Source: Acidobacteriota bacterium
Lineage (GTDB): Bacteria > Acidobacteriota > Terriglobia > UBA7540 > JAPUME01
Direction: 5' to 3'
DNA: 7,676 nucleotides
NCBI GenBank assembly: GCA_027294185.1
Contig: JAPUME010000052.1
Span: 1-7,676, forward strand
Part shown: piece after piece, positions 1 through 5,854 of the stretch
How the letters are laid out: each line of letters starts with the position of its first letter
Numbering within the stretch: the first letter of the stretch is position 1
The notes under the pieces: model-generated
The model's input: only the letters and a program-made list of their open reading frames with translations
Databases searched by the model: none
What the model was told of the DNA's origin: nothing
Program-made: the position numbers and the translations under genes

Positions 1-770
1 ATTACTGAAAGCCGGGCGTCGCGCTCCGAGCGGGCGGCAAAAAATTTCTGGTACATGCTCTGGTTGCCGAGCAGCAGCATAAAGACGGGGAGGAAGTAGC
101 CCAGCGCCTCGAAGGCGCTCATCGTCCCGAACAGGGTGAAGTGGCTTGCCGGAAGCGACTGCTGAACTCCGCTCCATCCTCCCGCCGAGTCGAGCAGGGC
201 GGGGAACATGAACAGGCAACCGACCGTGATCACCGTCCCCACGACCAAATCCACGTAGGCCACCGAAGACATTCCGGCCATGGCGGTGAAGGCGATCACG
301 AAGCACGCAACGATCAGCATTCCCCGTTCTTCGCCGATTCCAAAAGCGAGTTGGAGGATTCTTCCCCCGGCCTTGAATTGATAACTGACGATTGCCGTAT
401 AGGAGACGATGATGCACAGCGTCCCCATCACTCGCGCCCCGGTCCCGTAGCGCGTCTCAAGCAGGTCAGGAATCGTGAACTGGGCAAATTTGCGAGCCCG
501 TCCGGCCAGGAAGTAGATCACTACCAGCCCCGCCCAGCCACCCGCGGGCAGCCACAGTGATGCCAACCCTTCCTTGAAAGCGAATTCCGCTCCGGCGAAC
601 AGGCTCCCGGCGCCGATCCAGGAGCAGAGCAGCGTCGCCACCAGGACCGGGACCGACAACCGCCGCCCCGCCACCAGGAAATCCGCCGATGTTTTTACCT
701 TCCGCGCCTGCCGGATGCCGACCGCCAGCATTACCGCCAGTATCGCCAGTAATACAACACCATAGATCAT
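1..770 (-). CDS. Sodium:solute symporter (SSS family), N-terminal half, cut by the window edge
   Basis: The minus strand reads open from an ATG at 770 to the window edge, giving 256 residues; family members usually have about 450-600, so roughly the C-terminal half is missing. The protein is hydrophobic throughout. A first membrane helix covers residues 1-18, followed by a short loop with D30-F and AGR (34-36) and a helix with SWIGAGSLFAG (50-60). The strongest signature is GNQSMYQKFFAARS at 235-248, which matches the Gln-rich loop typical of SSS proteins. Known for the family: Na+-coupled uptake of sugars, amino acids, vitamins or organic anions across the inner membrane. The substrate cannot be told from this half. 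The ATG lies 7 bases after the yggU stop, with an in-frame TGA at 786-788 and no clear Shine-Dalgarno sequence, so translational coupling to yggU is likely. Confidence 0.9.
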   Translation of the reverse strand, partial: MIYGVVLLAILAVMLAVGIRQARKVKTSADFLVAGRRLSVPVLVATLLCSWIGAGSLFAGAEFAFKEGLASLWLPAGGWAGLVVIYFLAGRARKFAQFTIPDLLETRYGTGARVMGTLCIIVSYTAIVSYQFKAGGRILQLAFGIGEERGMLIVACFVIAFTAMAGMSSVAYVDLVVGTVITVGCLFMFPALLDSAGGWSGVQQSLPASHFTLFGTMSAFEALGYFLPVFMLLLGNQSMYQKFFAARSERDARLSV

Positions 771-777
771 AGTCGGG

Positions 778-1086
778 CTATCCGATCAGAGCCTGAAGAC
801 CCTCGAGGGTCTTGCGGGCCGAGCGGCCTGTTATGCGCAGCAACTTCCGGGCCGAGCGATGTCCCGTCACGATTTCAATCGCGGAGGCGGGCAGGCGCAG
901 GCTTCGCGCAAGATAACGTACGCAGGCTTCGTTCGCCCGACCCTCAGCGGGCGGGGCCGTCACCTGCAGCCGAAGTCGCCCCTGAGGGTCGGCCATCAGC
1001 CGTTCCCGGCGCGCGCGAGGCTGAACTCGAAGCCAAAAGGTAACTTTTTCCCCTTCGGCTTGAAATTCGAATCCCGGCTGCGTCAT
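778..1086 (-). CDS. yggU: DUF167 / YggU family protein
   Basis: A 102-residue protein, the normal length for DUF167 (YggU). The family core is clear: VQPRARRERL near residues 22-31, then RLRLQVTAPPAEGRANEACV (about 38-57) containing the APP-x-(D/E)-G-x-A-N signature, then a helix with LARSLRLPASAIEIVTGHRS (about 59-78) and a final beta strand KLLRITG. Known for the family: a small alpha/beta fold of unknown biochemical role, often encoded near yggS and yggT. Here it sits 70 bases downstream of yggS and 7 bases upstream of the symporter gene on the same strand, so co-transcription is plausible. The sequence before the ATG gives CCTCCG rather than a Shine-Dalgarno sequence, so initiation may be weak or leaderless. 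Identity is firm; function is unknown. Confidence 0.9.
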   Translation of the reverse strand: MTQPGFEFQAEGEKVTFWLRVQPRARRERLMADPQGRLRLQVTAPPAEGRANEACVRYLARSLRLPASAIEIVTGHRSARKLLRITGRSARKTLEGLQALIG

Positions 1087-1156
1087 GGACGGAGGTCTAG
1101 ATTAGCTCTACCACGGGCGTGCAACAAGAATGAATTCAGATCAATATAAATAGAGA

Positions 1157-1849
1157 TCATCGGGCGCTTCTGGAACCGAAGATGGCCGTCCCCACCCGCA
1201 CCATCGTGGACCCTTCTTCGATGGCGACCTCGAAATCGTGGCTCATACCCATCGAGAGCACTTCCATGGAGACATTCGAAAGTTTCTGCCGGGAGATCGA
1301 TTCCGCCAGCTCGCGCAGGCTTCGAAAATAGGGACGCGCCTGCTCGGGGTCCTCGGAGTATGGCGGCATGGTCATCAGACCGCGGATGCGCAGGCGGGGA
1401 AGCTCCGATACCCTGCGGGCCAGATCCAAAACATCTTCTCGTGGTATTCCGAACTTCGTCTCCTCGCGGCCCAAATCGACTTGCAGGAGCACGAGGAGAG
1501 GTTCACCGCTCGATTCCCGCGCCTGATTGAGCTTTTCGGCCGGCTTCAAAGCGTCGAGCGATTCGATGAACTGGAAGATTTCCGCGGCTTTCCCGGCTTT
1601 GTTGGATTGCAGGTGCCCGACCAGGTGCCATTCGATGCCGAGGTCCCGGAGTTCGGCGACTTTGCCTTCCGCCTCCTGCACGCGGTTTTCGCCGAACCGC
1701 CGCAGCCCGCACTCGTAGGCCTCGCGGACCTTTTCGGCAGGGAAGGTTTTTGAGACCGCCACCAGCGTGACGGATAGCGGTTGCCTGCCTGCACGCTCGC
1801 ACGCGGCGGCAATCCGCTCCTGAACTCTGTTTATGTTTTCACGAATCAA
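1157..1849 (-). CDS. yggS: YggS-family pyridoxal phosphate homeostasis protein
   Basis: A 230-residue protein of standard length for the YggS/PROSC family, which resembles the N-terminal barrel of alanine racemase. Visible landmarks: AVSKTF with the PLP Schiff-base lysine at K34, FGENRVQEA (52-60), WHLVGHLQSNK (74-84), GLMTM (157-161), LSMGMSHDFEVAI (198-210) and the phosphate-binding end RVGTAIFG (218-225). Known for the family: it binds PLP and buffers the free cofactor pool in the cytoplasm, with no enzymatic turnover established. The start is a TTG at 1849. An in-frame TGA lies at 1856-1858, and the next in-frame Met is far inside the protein, so TTG is the only reasonable choice. No Shine-Dalgarno sequence precedes it, and the start lies in a short duplicated stretch. 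yggU follows downstream. Confidence 0.95.
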   Translation of the reverse strand: MIRENINRVQERIAAACERAGRQPLSVTLVAVSKTFPAEKVREAYECGLRRFGENRVQEAEGKVAELRDLGIEWHLVGHLQSNKAGKAAEIFQFIESLDALKPAEKLNQARESSGEPLLVLLQVDLGREETKFGIPREDVLDLARRVSELPRLRIRGLMTMPPYSEDPEQARPYFRSLRELAESISRQKLSNVSMEVLSMGMSHDFEVAIEEGSTMVRVGTAIFGSRSAR

Positions 1850-1893
1850 GACGAATCAACTGGTTATGAATGTTTGCTGGTTATGAAAGTTTG
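1841..1893. repeat. Two adjacent short tandem duplications at the yggS start
   Basis: Bases 1841-1850 and 1851-1860 are near-identical 10-mers (ACGAATCAAG and ACGAATCAAC). Directly beyond, 1860-1876 and 1877-1893 are 17-mers differing at one base (CTGGTTATGAATGTTTG and CTGGTTATGAAAGTTTG). The yggS TTG codon lies inside the first 10-mer. Both look like recent slippage duplications in the leader of the minus-strand gene. The following bases (GAATGTTG) resemble the heptamer unit found at 2993-3034. Confidence 0.85.
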
Positions 1894-1979
1894 AATGTTG
1901 CCTGCAAACAATGAGTCTCATTCTAGCACTCCCCGGCAGCGAAGGCGGCGTGCAATCATCAATCTGTTGGGCTTTACGT

Positions 1980-1998
1980 GCATTCTGTGGCAGAATGC
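1980..1998. promoter_or_regulatory. Perfect 8-bp inverted repeat upstream of glpF (possible operator)
   Basis: GCATTCTG (1980-1987) and CAGAATGC (1991-1998) are exact reverse complements separated by TGG. The site lies 61 bases before the glpF ATG. A weak sigma70-like pair, TTGGGC at 1967-1972 and CAGAAT at 1991-1996 with an 18-base spacer, would put the right arm on the -10 box, which would suit a repressor operator. The inverted repeat is seen directly; the regulatory role is inference, and a small RNA hairpin is the alternative. Confidence 0.4.
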
Positions 1999-2047
1999 TG
2001 TCTCCGGGTCGAGTTTTCTACCACTCATAAGCAAAAATTCGTAGCGT

Positions 2048-2055
2048 GGAGAGGA
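2048..2055 (+). promoter_or_regulatory. Strong ribosome binding site of glpF
   Basis: GGAGAGGA ends 4 bases before the ATG at 2060. It is the best Shine-Dalgarno sequence in the window and fixes the glpF start. Confidence 0.8.
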
Positions 2056-2059
2056 ACCC

Positions 2060-2890
2060 ATGCAGCAGAATCCTCCTTCCTTGATCAGCCAGTGCATGGC
2101 TGAGTTCATCGGCACCTTCATTCTGGTTTTCCTGGGGGACACTGCCATTGCCGTGGCGGTCTTTGCCGGGGCGTATGATCTGGCCGGTGTGGCCCTGATG
2201 TGGGGTATGGGCGTCGTGCTTGCCGTCTACGTCGTGGGAGCCATCTCAGGCGCGCACCTCAACCCGGCGGTGAGCGTGGCCATGGTGACGCTGGGAAAGA
2301 TGCCCGCCGGTCGACTGGCTCCCTACGCCATCTCTCAGGTGGCGGGAGCATTCACGGCTGCCGTAACCATTTACCTGGGCTGGAGCGGGATGTTCGCCGC
2401 CGCAGCCGCGAAGGAGGGCCTTGAGGTGGGCGCAGCCGGCAGCCAGAAGCTGATGATGATCTTCTCCTGCTTCTACCCGAACCCGGCCATGTTCGGCACC
2501 GACCAGGCGGCCTTTGCGCGCGTTTCCACCGGCTCGGCGTTTCTGCTGGAAGTGGTGATGACGGCGCTGCTTGTGATCGTCATCCTGGCCGTGACGAACG
2601 AACGCAACTCGCTCGCGCCCAAGTCGAACCTGGCGCCGTACTTCATCGGCCTGACCGTGATGACCATGGTCGGCATCGGTGCGCCGGCTACCATGACCGC
2701 CATCAACCCGGCGCGCGACTTCGGCCCGCGCCTGTTCGGGTGGCTGATCGGCTACGGCGACATTGCCTTCCCCGGCCCGCGCGGCAACGAGTGGTGGCTC
2801 TATATTGTTGCTCCCATCATCGGGGCTCTCCTCGGAGCCTTGATTTACCAGAAAGGCGTCAACCGGTTCCTGCCCGAAAACGGTTCCTAG
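2060..2890 (+). CDS. glpF: Aquaglyceroporin (glycerol facilitator, MIP family)
   Basis: A 276-residue integral membrane protein, near the usual length of GlpF (about 280). It carries AEFIGTF in the first helix (14-20), the first NPA box in GAHLNPAVS (64-72), YPNP in the loop near 139-142, and the second box NPARDFGPRLF (216-226). The Asp after NPAR (D220) is the hallmark of glycerol-type rather than water-type channels. Known for the family: passive inner-membrane conduction of glycerol and other small neutral solutes. W48 and R219 align with the E. coli filter Trp and Arg. By an alignment made from memory, the usual Phe of the filter is Thr213 and the usual Gly is Val204, so selectivity may differ. 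No glpK or glpD lies nearby. The gene is divergent from yggS, has a strong ribosome binding site and is probably a single-gene unit. Confidence 0.92.
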   Translation: MQQNPPSLISQCMAEFIGTFILVFLGDTAIAVAVFAGAYDLAGVALMWGMGVVLAVYVVGAISGAHLNPAVSVAMVTLGKMPAGRLAPYAISQVAGAFTAAVTIYLGWSGMFAAAAAKEGLEVGAAGSQKLMMIFSCFYPNPAMFGTDQAAFARVSTGSAFLLEVVMTALLVIVILAVTNERNSLAPKSNLAPYFIGLTVMTMVGIGAPATMTAINPARDFGPRLFGWLIGYGDIAFPGPRGNEWWLYIVAPIIGALLGALIYQKGVNRFLPENGS

Positions 2891-2909
2891 AGAATTTGCC
2901 CACCGTGGC

Positions 2910-2927
2910 GCTGCCCTTAAGGGCGGC
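2910..2927 (+). terminator. GC-rich hairpin after glpF (possible terminator)
   Basis: GCTGCCC (2910-2916) pairs with GGGCGGC (2921-2927) around a TTAA loop, with one T-G wobble. The central 12 bases (2913-2924) are a perfect palindrome. It begins 19 bases after the glpF stop. No T tract follows, so intrinsic termination is uncertain; a Rho-dependent pause or transcript-end stabiliser would also fit. Confidence 0.4.
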
Positions 2928-2992
2928 ACTGACATACGTGGAAAAGGTGCGCCGCTCTCCCTGGTTCGCCGGGACAGGCCAGGGTGGCAGCT

Positions 2993-3034
2993 CGAAAGTT
3001 GAAAGTTGAAAGTTGAATGTTGAATGTTGAATGA
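2993..3034. repeat. Heptamer tandem repeat, six units
   Basis: Six consecutive 7-base units: CGAAAGT (2993-2999), TGAAAGT twice (3000-3013), TGAATGT twice (3014-3027) and TGAATGA (3028-3034). The units fall into an AAAG half and an AATG half. The layout resembles the short tandem heptamers described from intergenic regions of cyanobacteria and other genomes. No gene overlaps it. Confidence 0.9.
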
Positions 3035-3042
3035 TGGACGAC

Positions 3043-3064
3043 GTGCCCGGCTGAAGCCGTGCGC
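3043..3064. repeat. REP-like palindromic element
   Basis: CGGCT (3048-3052) and AGCCG (3055-3059) are perfect inverted arms around GA. The stem can extend outward to 3043 and 3064 with one mismatch and one G-T wobble. A CGGCTGAAGCCG core next to a tandem repeat is typical in form of bacterial intergenic palindromes. Dispersal elsewhere in the genome is inferred, not seen. Confidence 0.5.
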
Positions 3065-3184
3065 TACGGTGGTGCGGCGACTTTACGTCTCCAATCAGGT
3101 GGCGTGCCCCTGATGTGCAAGGCGCCGAGGAAAACACGAGGAACTCGCCGCTGCGTTCCAAAAGGAAGTCCACCCACATCGCGC

Positions 3185-3198
3185 GATGATGAATCATC
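3185..3198. repeat. Short inverted repeat GATGAT-GA-ATCATC
   Basis: Six-base perfect arms (3185-3190 and 3193-3198) flank GA, the same two-base centre as the palindrome at 3048-3059. It may mark the other end of one repeat element. Confidence 0.45.
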
Positions 3199-3218
3199 CT
3201 TCCTCCCGGACTCCGGAC

Positions 3219-3248
3219 TTGCCTGAAAACCACTTGCCGAATTAGGAT
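3219..3248 (+). promoter_or_regulatory. Weak sigma70-like promoter candidate for tmk-holB
   Basis: TTGCCT (3219-3224) and TAGGAT (3243-3248) each match 4 of 6 consensus bases with an 18-base spacer. The expected start near 3255 would give a leader of about 45 bases before the tmk TTG. This is pattern matching only; such pairs arise by chance. Confidence 0.3.
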
Positions 3249-3299
3249 AGAAGCCGGTCCACCTCATTTGAATTCCTAAAAGAGACCGCAGGTTGCTCT

Positions 3300-3980
3300 T
3301 TGAGACAGCGCGGAAAATTCATCACCCTGGAAGGCATCGACGGCAGCGGCAAGAGCACGCAGCTCCCGCGGCTGGTGCGTTACCTCAGGTCGCGCGGTGT
3401 AAAGTTGAAAGTTACCTATGAGCCGGGAGGAACACGCCTCGGCGACCGCATCCGTCGTATCCTTTTAAGCGGGAAGACTTCGAAGCTTGACGCGATGGCC
3501 GAGCTGGCGCTGTTCTATGCGGCACGAGCGCAGCATATCCGCGAGGTGATCGAACCGGCGCTGGCGGCGGGCCAGTGGGTACTGAGCGACCGGTTCAGCG
3601 ACGCCTCGATGGCCTATCAGGGTTACGGTCGAAAGCTGGGCCGGGCGGCGGTTGATCAATTCGAACGCGCCGTATGTGGGCGATTGAAGCCGGACTTGAC
3701 GCTTGTCCTGCTGGTGGATCCGGCTGAGAGTCTTCGACGGGCACGCGCGCGGGAGACACGGCGTAACTCCACCCGAGGCAGGTTTGAGGCGGAGGCTGTG
3801 GCTTTCCACCGCCGCGTGCAGGCGGGTTATCGTGCCATCGCCCGGCGCGAGCCGCGACGGGTGAAGCTGATCAAAGCGGGTCGGGGGGTCGGCGAGCTTC
3901 AGGAGGAGTTGCGCCGCCGTGTGGATGCGCTGCTCCGGCGGGCCGGCGCTTCGCGGAGGACGGGGAAAAAGAAGCGATGA
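3300..3980 (+). CDS. tmk: Thymidylate kinase (dTMP kinase)
   Basis: Phosphorylates dTMP to dTDP with ATP in the cytoplasm, an essential step to dTTP. The 226 residues show the P-loop GIDGSGKST (12-20), EPGGT (41-45), DRFSDAS (97-103), AYQG (105-108) and the strand LLVD (137-140). A very Arg-rich lid (about 144-161) ends in RFE (161-163). A P-loop without Arg plus a basic lid is the bacterial type II arrangement. The length is slightly above the usual 205-215 because of a basic C-terminal tail (residues about 216-226, ending GKKKR). The start is a TTG at 3300. The upstream frame is open back to a TAG at 3243-3245 but has no ATG, and AGG at 3290-3292 is only a modest ribosome binding site. Starting here places the P-loop at the usual distance. 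The stop overlaps the holB start. Confidence 0.95.
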   Translation: MRQRGKFITLEGIDGSGKSTQLPRLVRYLRSRGVKLKVTYEPGGTRLGDRIRRILLSGKTSKLDAMAELALFYAARAQHIREVIEPALAAGQWVLSDRFSDASMAYQGYGRKLGRAAVDQFERAVCGRLKPDLTLVLLVDPAESLRRARARETRRNSTRGRFEAEAVAFHRRVQAGYRAIARREPRRVKLIKAGRGVGELQEELRRRVDALLRRAGASRRTGKKKR

Positions 3981-5041
3981 GTTTCAAAGATTTCATCGGC
4001 AATCGGGAAGCTGTCGATTCTCTTCGACAGATGCTTGCCCGCGACCGTCTGCCTTCGGCGCTGCTTTTTGCCGGCCCGGAAGGTGTGGGCAAGTTGACCT
4101 TCGCCAAGATGCTGGCCCATGCGCTCCATTGCGAGCGGGAGAAGAATGACTTTTGCGGCGAATGCCGGGCGTGCAGGAAAACTTCCGAGATGCTGAGTCT
4201 TACCGCTGAAGACCTGGAGCGGCGAAGGGCGGCGAAAGACAGCGCGCGTAGAGCTGAAAATCTGGTTTACTTCGACGTTCAACTGGTCGAACCGCTGGGA
4301 CAATTTATCCTGACCTCGCAAATTGAAAAGGCGGTCTCCGAGGCCTACGCGAAACCTTTTGAATTTTCCCGGCGCGTTTTCATTCTGAACGATGCGCACC
4401 GGATTCATTGGGCCGGAGTGGACCGATTGCTGAAGGTTCTGGAGGAGCCTCCCGCGACGACTCTGTTTATCCTCGTGTGCCCCAACGCATCTGCGCTTCG
4501 GGCGACCATCCGTTCGCGCTGCACGCGGGTGATCTTCCGCGCGCTGGAGGAGAGGGAGATTCAGGATTTCCTGAAACGCGAAACGGAGCTGAAGCCAACG
4601 GAGCGCCGCCTGGCGGCGCGGCTTTTGGGGGGAAGCCTGGGGAAAGCTCGCGCTTTCGACCTGGAGGATTATCGGCGGCGCCGGGAGAGTTGGCTCGCCT
4701 TCTTTGAGTTTTGTCTCTCCTCCAGAGATTGGAATTCGCTTTTCCGCACGACGGAGGTTCTGGCGAAGGACCGGGAAAATTTTGAGGCCAATCTGAGTAT
4801 TGCTTACTCCTTGCTGCGCGATCTTCTGATTCTGCGCACGAGGGGCGAGGAAGGCGAAATCTCGAATCTCGATTTGGCCGCCCGTCTCCGTCGTTGGGCG
4901 GAGCGCGTGAACCTCGCCTGGATTTCGCAGGTCAGCCAGGGACTGGATCGGGCTCACCGCGAGCAGATCCGCAACATGAACCAGCAACTCGGCTTCGATG
5001 CCCTGGCGGCGGAGGTCGCATCCACTCCCTCGCGCGGCTGA
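3977..5041 (+). CDS. holB: DNA polymerase III delta-prime subunit (clamp loader)
   Basis: Delta-prime belongs to the clamp-loader complex that places the sliding clamp on primed DNA. The 354 residues form an AAA+ core: Walker A GPEGVGKLT (33-41), a zinc-ribbon cysteine set C52, C60, C63, C66 spaced 7-2-2, a degenerate Walker B VFILNDAHR (134-142), LEEPPATT (155-162) and the SRC Arg-finger motif (180-182). The helical C-terminal domain follows, with weak similarity as is normal. About 20 charged residues after the cysteines (near 76-95) look like an insertion relative to well-known homologues, and the common HPD motif in that region is absent. The ATG overlaps the tmk stop as ATGA, so translation is coupled; tmk-holB is a widespread pair, which supports delta-prime over tau/gamma. 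No Walker B Asp-Glu pair is present, so ATPase activity is doubtful. Confidence 0.9.
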   Translation: MSFKDFIGNREAVDSLRQMLARDRLPSALLFAGPEGVGKLTFAKMLAHALHCEREKNDFCGECRACRKTSEMLSLTAEDLERRRAAKDSARRAENLVYFDVQLVEPLGQFILTSQIEKAVSEAYAKPFEFSRRVFILNDAHRIHWAGVDRLLKVLEEPPATTLFILVCPNASALRATIRSRCTRVIFRALEEREIQDFLKRETELKPTERRLAARLLGGSLGKARAFDLEDYRRRRESWLAFFEFCLSSRDWNSLFRTTEVLAKDRENFEANLSIAYSLLRDLLILRTRGEEGEISNLDLAARLRRWAERVNLAWISQVSQGLDRAHREQIRNMNQQLGFDALAAEVASTPSRG

Positions 5042-5101
5042 TGGATTCGCCCCCCTCCTCCTCGATTTTCCTCTCTGTTGCGCTCGGTAAGGGCAAAATA
5101 C

Positions 5102-5130
5102 TTGCCAGATATACAGGATGGTGCTAAGCT
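5102..5130 (+). promoter_or_regulatory. Candidate extended -10 promoter for the hfq-like gene
   Basis: TTGCCA (5102-5107, 5 of 6 consensus bases), a 17-base spacer, and TAAGCT (5125-5130, 3 of 6) preceded by TGC as an extended -10. Transcription would start near 5137, leaving a leader of about 135 bases that holds the hairpin at 5150-5198. An AT-rich TATAGT at 5209-5214 is an alternative -10 but lacks a good -35. Confidence 0.4.
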
Positions 5131-5149
5131 CTACAGCAAGTCAGGCTCA

Positions 5150-5198
5150 ATCCTTCAAAGAGAACCTATGCAGGAAGCAACGAAGAGGTTCTAAGGAT
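5150..5198 (+). ncRNA. Bulged hairpin in the leader of the hfq-like gene
   Basis: ATCCTT (5150-5155) pairs with AAGGAT (5193-5198), and AGAACCT (5161-5167) pairs with AGGTTCT (5186-5192). This gives 13 pairs interrupted only by a 5-base bulge, CAAAG, on the left side. The loop is 18 bases (5168-5185). No T tract follows, so it is unlikely to be a terminator. A cis-regulatory leader element, perhaps a site where the encoded RNA-binding protein acts on its own message, is inference. Confidence 0.45.
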
Positions 5199-5272
5199 CA
5201 TCTAATAATATAGTTCAGCCGGATTGAAGTTTTTCCTATCTGCCATGCGACAACTATTCGACAATCGGCTCA

Positions 5273-5665
5273 ATGGACCCGCCGGAAGAAAAGAGTAGGT
5301 GTGCTGTGAACCGCAAACTGATTCGTCCCTCCCTGCATGAGATCAAAGACCAGATCAACACCCGCCAGGTGAAGAAGCGCGTCTCTCCCCCGGAGCAGAC
5401 TCATGCGGAGACGTTTTACTATCTGAAGCAGATGCAGTCCCGAACCCCCATGGTCGTGGTTCTGGAAAGTGGCGAGGAGATTCACGGGATCATCGAGTGG
5501 TACGACAAGGACTGCCTTAAGGTGAACCGTAACGCTCAACCGAATCTGCTCATCATGAAAAGAGTCGTCAAGTACATGTACAAGAAGAACGAGAATGGGC
5601 ACCGCCGGACTTCCAAGGAAGCGGAGGGAGAACCGGATCTCGTTTTTGAAAAGAGTGAAGGTTAA
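5273..5665 (+). CDS. hfq: Hfq-like (LSm fold) RNA-binding protein
   Basis: A 130-residue protein whose centre matches the Hfq/Sm fold: an N-terminal helix FYYLKQMQ (48-55), then strands TPMVVVLESGEEIHGIIEWY (58-77) as the Sm1 motif, and NLLIMKRVVKYMY (91-103) as the Sm2 motif. Known for Hfq: ring-shaped hexamers that bind U-rich and A-rich RNA and help small RNAs pair with messages. The Sm2 YKH triad of classical Hfq reads M95-K96-R97 here, and there is a basic N-terminal extension of about 45 residues plus an acidic tail. The start is uncertain: ATG 5273 has no ribosome binding site, while GTG 5306 (giving VNRKLIRP) has TAGG 6 bases upstream and may be the true start. Identity as an LSm protein is good; equivalence to E. 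coli Hfq is unproven. Confidence 0.8.
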   Translation: MDPPEEKSRCAVNRKLIRPSLHEIKDQINTRQVKKRVSPPEQTHAETFYYLKQMQSRTPMVVVLESGEEIHGIIEWYDKDCLKVNRNAQPNLLIMKRVVKYMYKKNENGHRRTSKEAEGEPDLVFEKSEG

Positions 5666-5854
5666 CCCTCGCCCCTGGAGTGACCTTTATTCTCGGGAAG
5701 AACCTTCCTTGAACGCTTCGCCCCGGCAATTTTTACTCGTCATTTCTCTCCTTTCAGGGCAACAGGACCTTTTGGCCCTCCCGCTTTCTGCGGCTTGACT
5801 CCGGATGCATCTGAGACCTATGATGGGGTTGAGTTAATCCGTTAAGGTGGCTTC
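5666..5854. other. Intergenic gap between hfq-like and secreted-protein genes
   Basis: No gene is supported in these 189 bases. A weak promoter-like pair, TTGAAC (5709-5714) and TTTACT (5732-5737) with a 17-base spacer, is present. AAGGTGG at 5844-5850 is the ribosome binding site of the next gene. No clear terminator was seen after the hfq-like stop. Confidence 0.4.

Larger units (their letters stand above)
2891..3299. other. 409-base non-coding stretch between glpF and tmk
   Basis: No reading frame here looks like protein: the minus-strand frames are translated repeat sequence with no recognisable domain. It holds, in order, the post-glpF hairpin (2910-2927), a 42-base heptamer tandem repeat (2993-3034), a palindromic element containing CGGCT-GA-AGCCG (3048-3059), a second short palindrome (3185-3198) and a weak promoter candidate for tmk (3219-3248). 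The block from about 3040 to 3200 has the look of a dispersed intergenic repeat, but copy number cannot be judged from one window. Confidence 0.6.

Noticed and set aside
141..765. Plus-strand open frames opposite the symporter
   Set aside because: Low-complexity, Arg/Pro/His-rich translations with no family features; the minus strand encodes a clear SSS protein across the same bases.
2859..3267. Minus-strand open frames in the glpF-tmk gap
   Set aside because: The translation runs through the heptamer repeat and the palindromes (repeated STFN/LSTF), so it is repeat sequence rather than protein.
3400..3416. Heptamer-like AAAGTTGAAAGTTA inside tmk
   Set aside because: It encodes the conserved strand KLKVT of thymidylate kinase; the likeness to the tandem repeat is probably chance.
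3899..4987. Long 362-codon open frame antisense to holB
   Set aside because: The plus strand carries the recognisable clamp-loader motifs; the antisense frame is open because of GC-rich codon bias and shows no domain.
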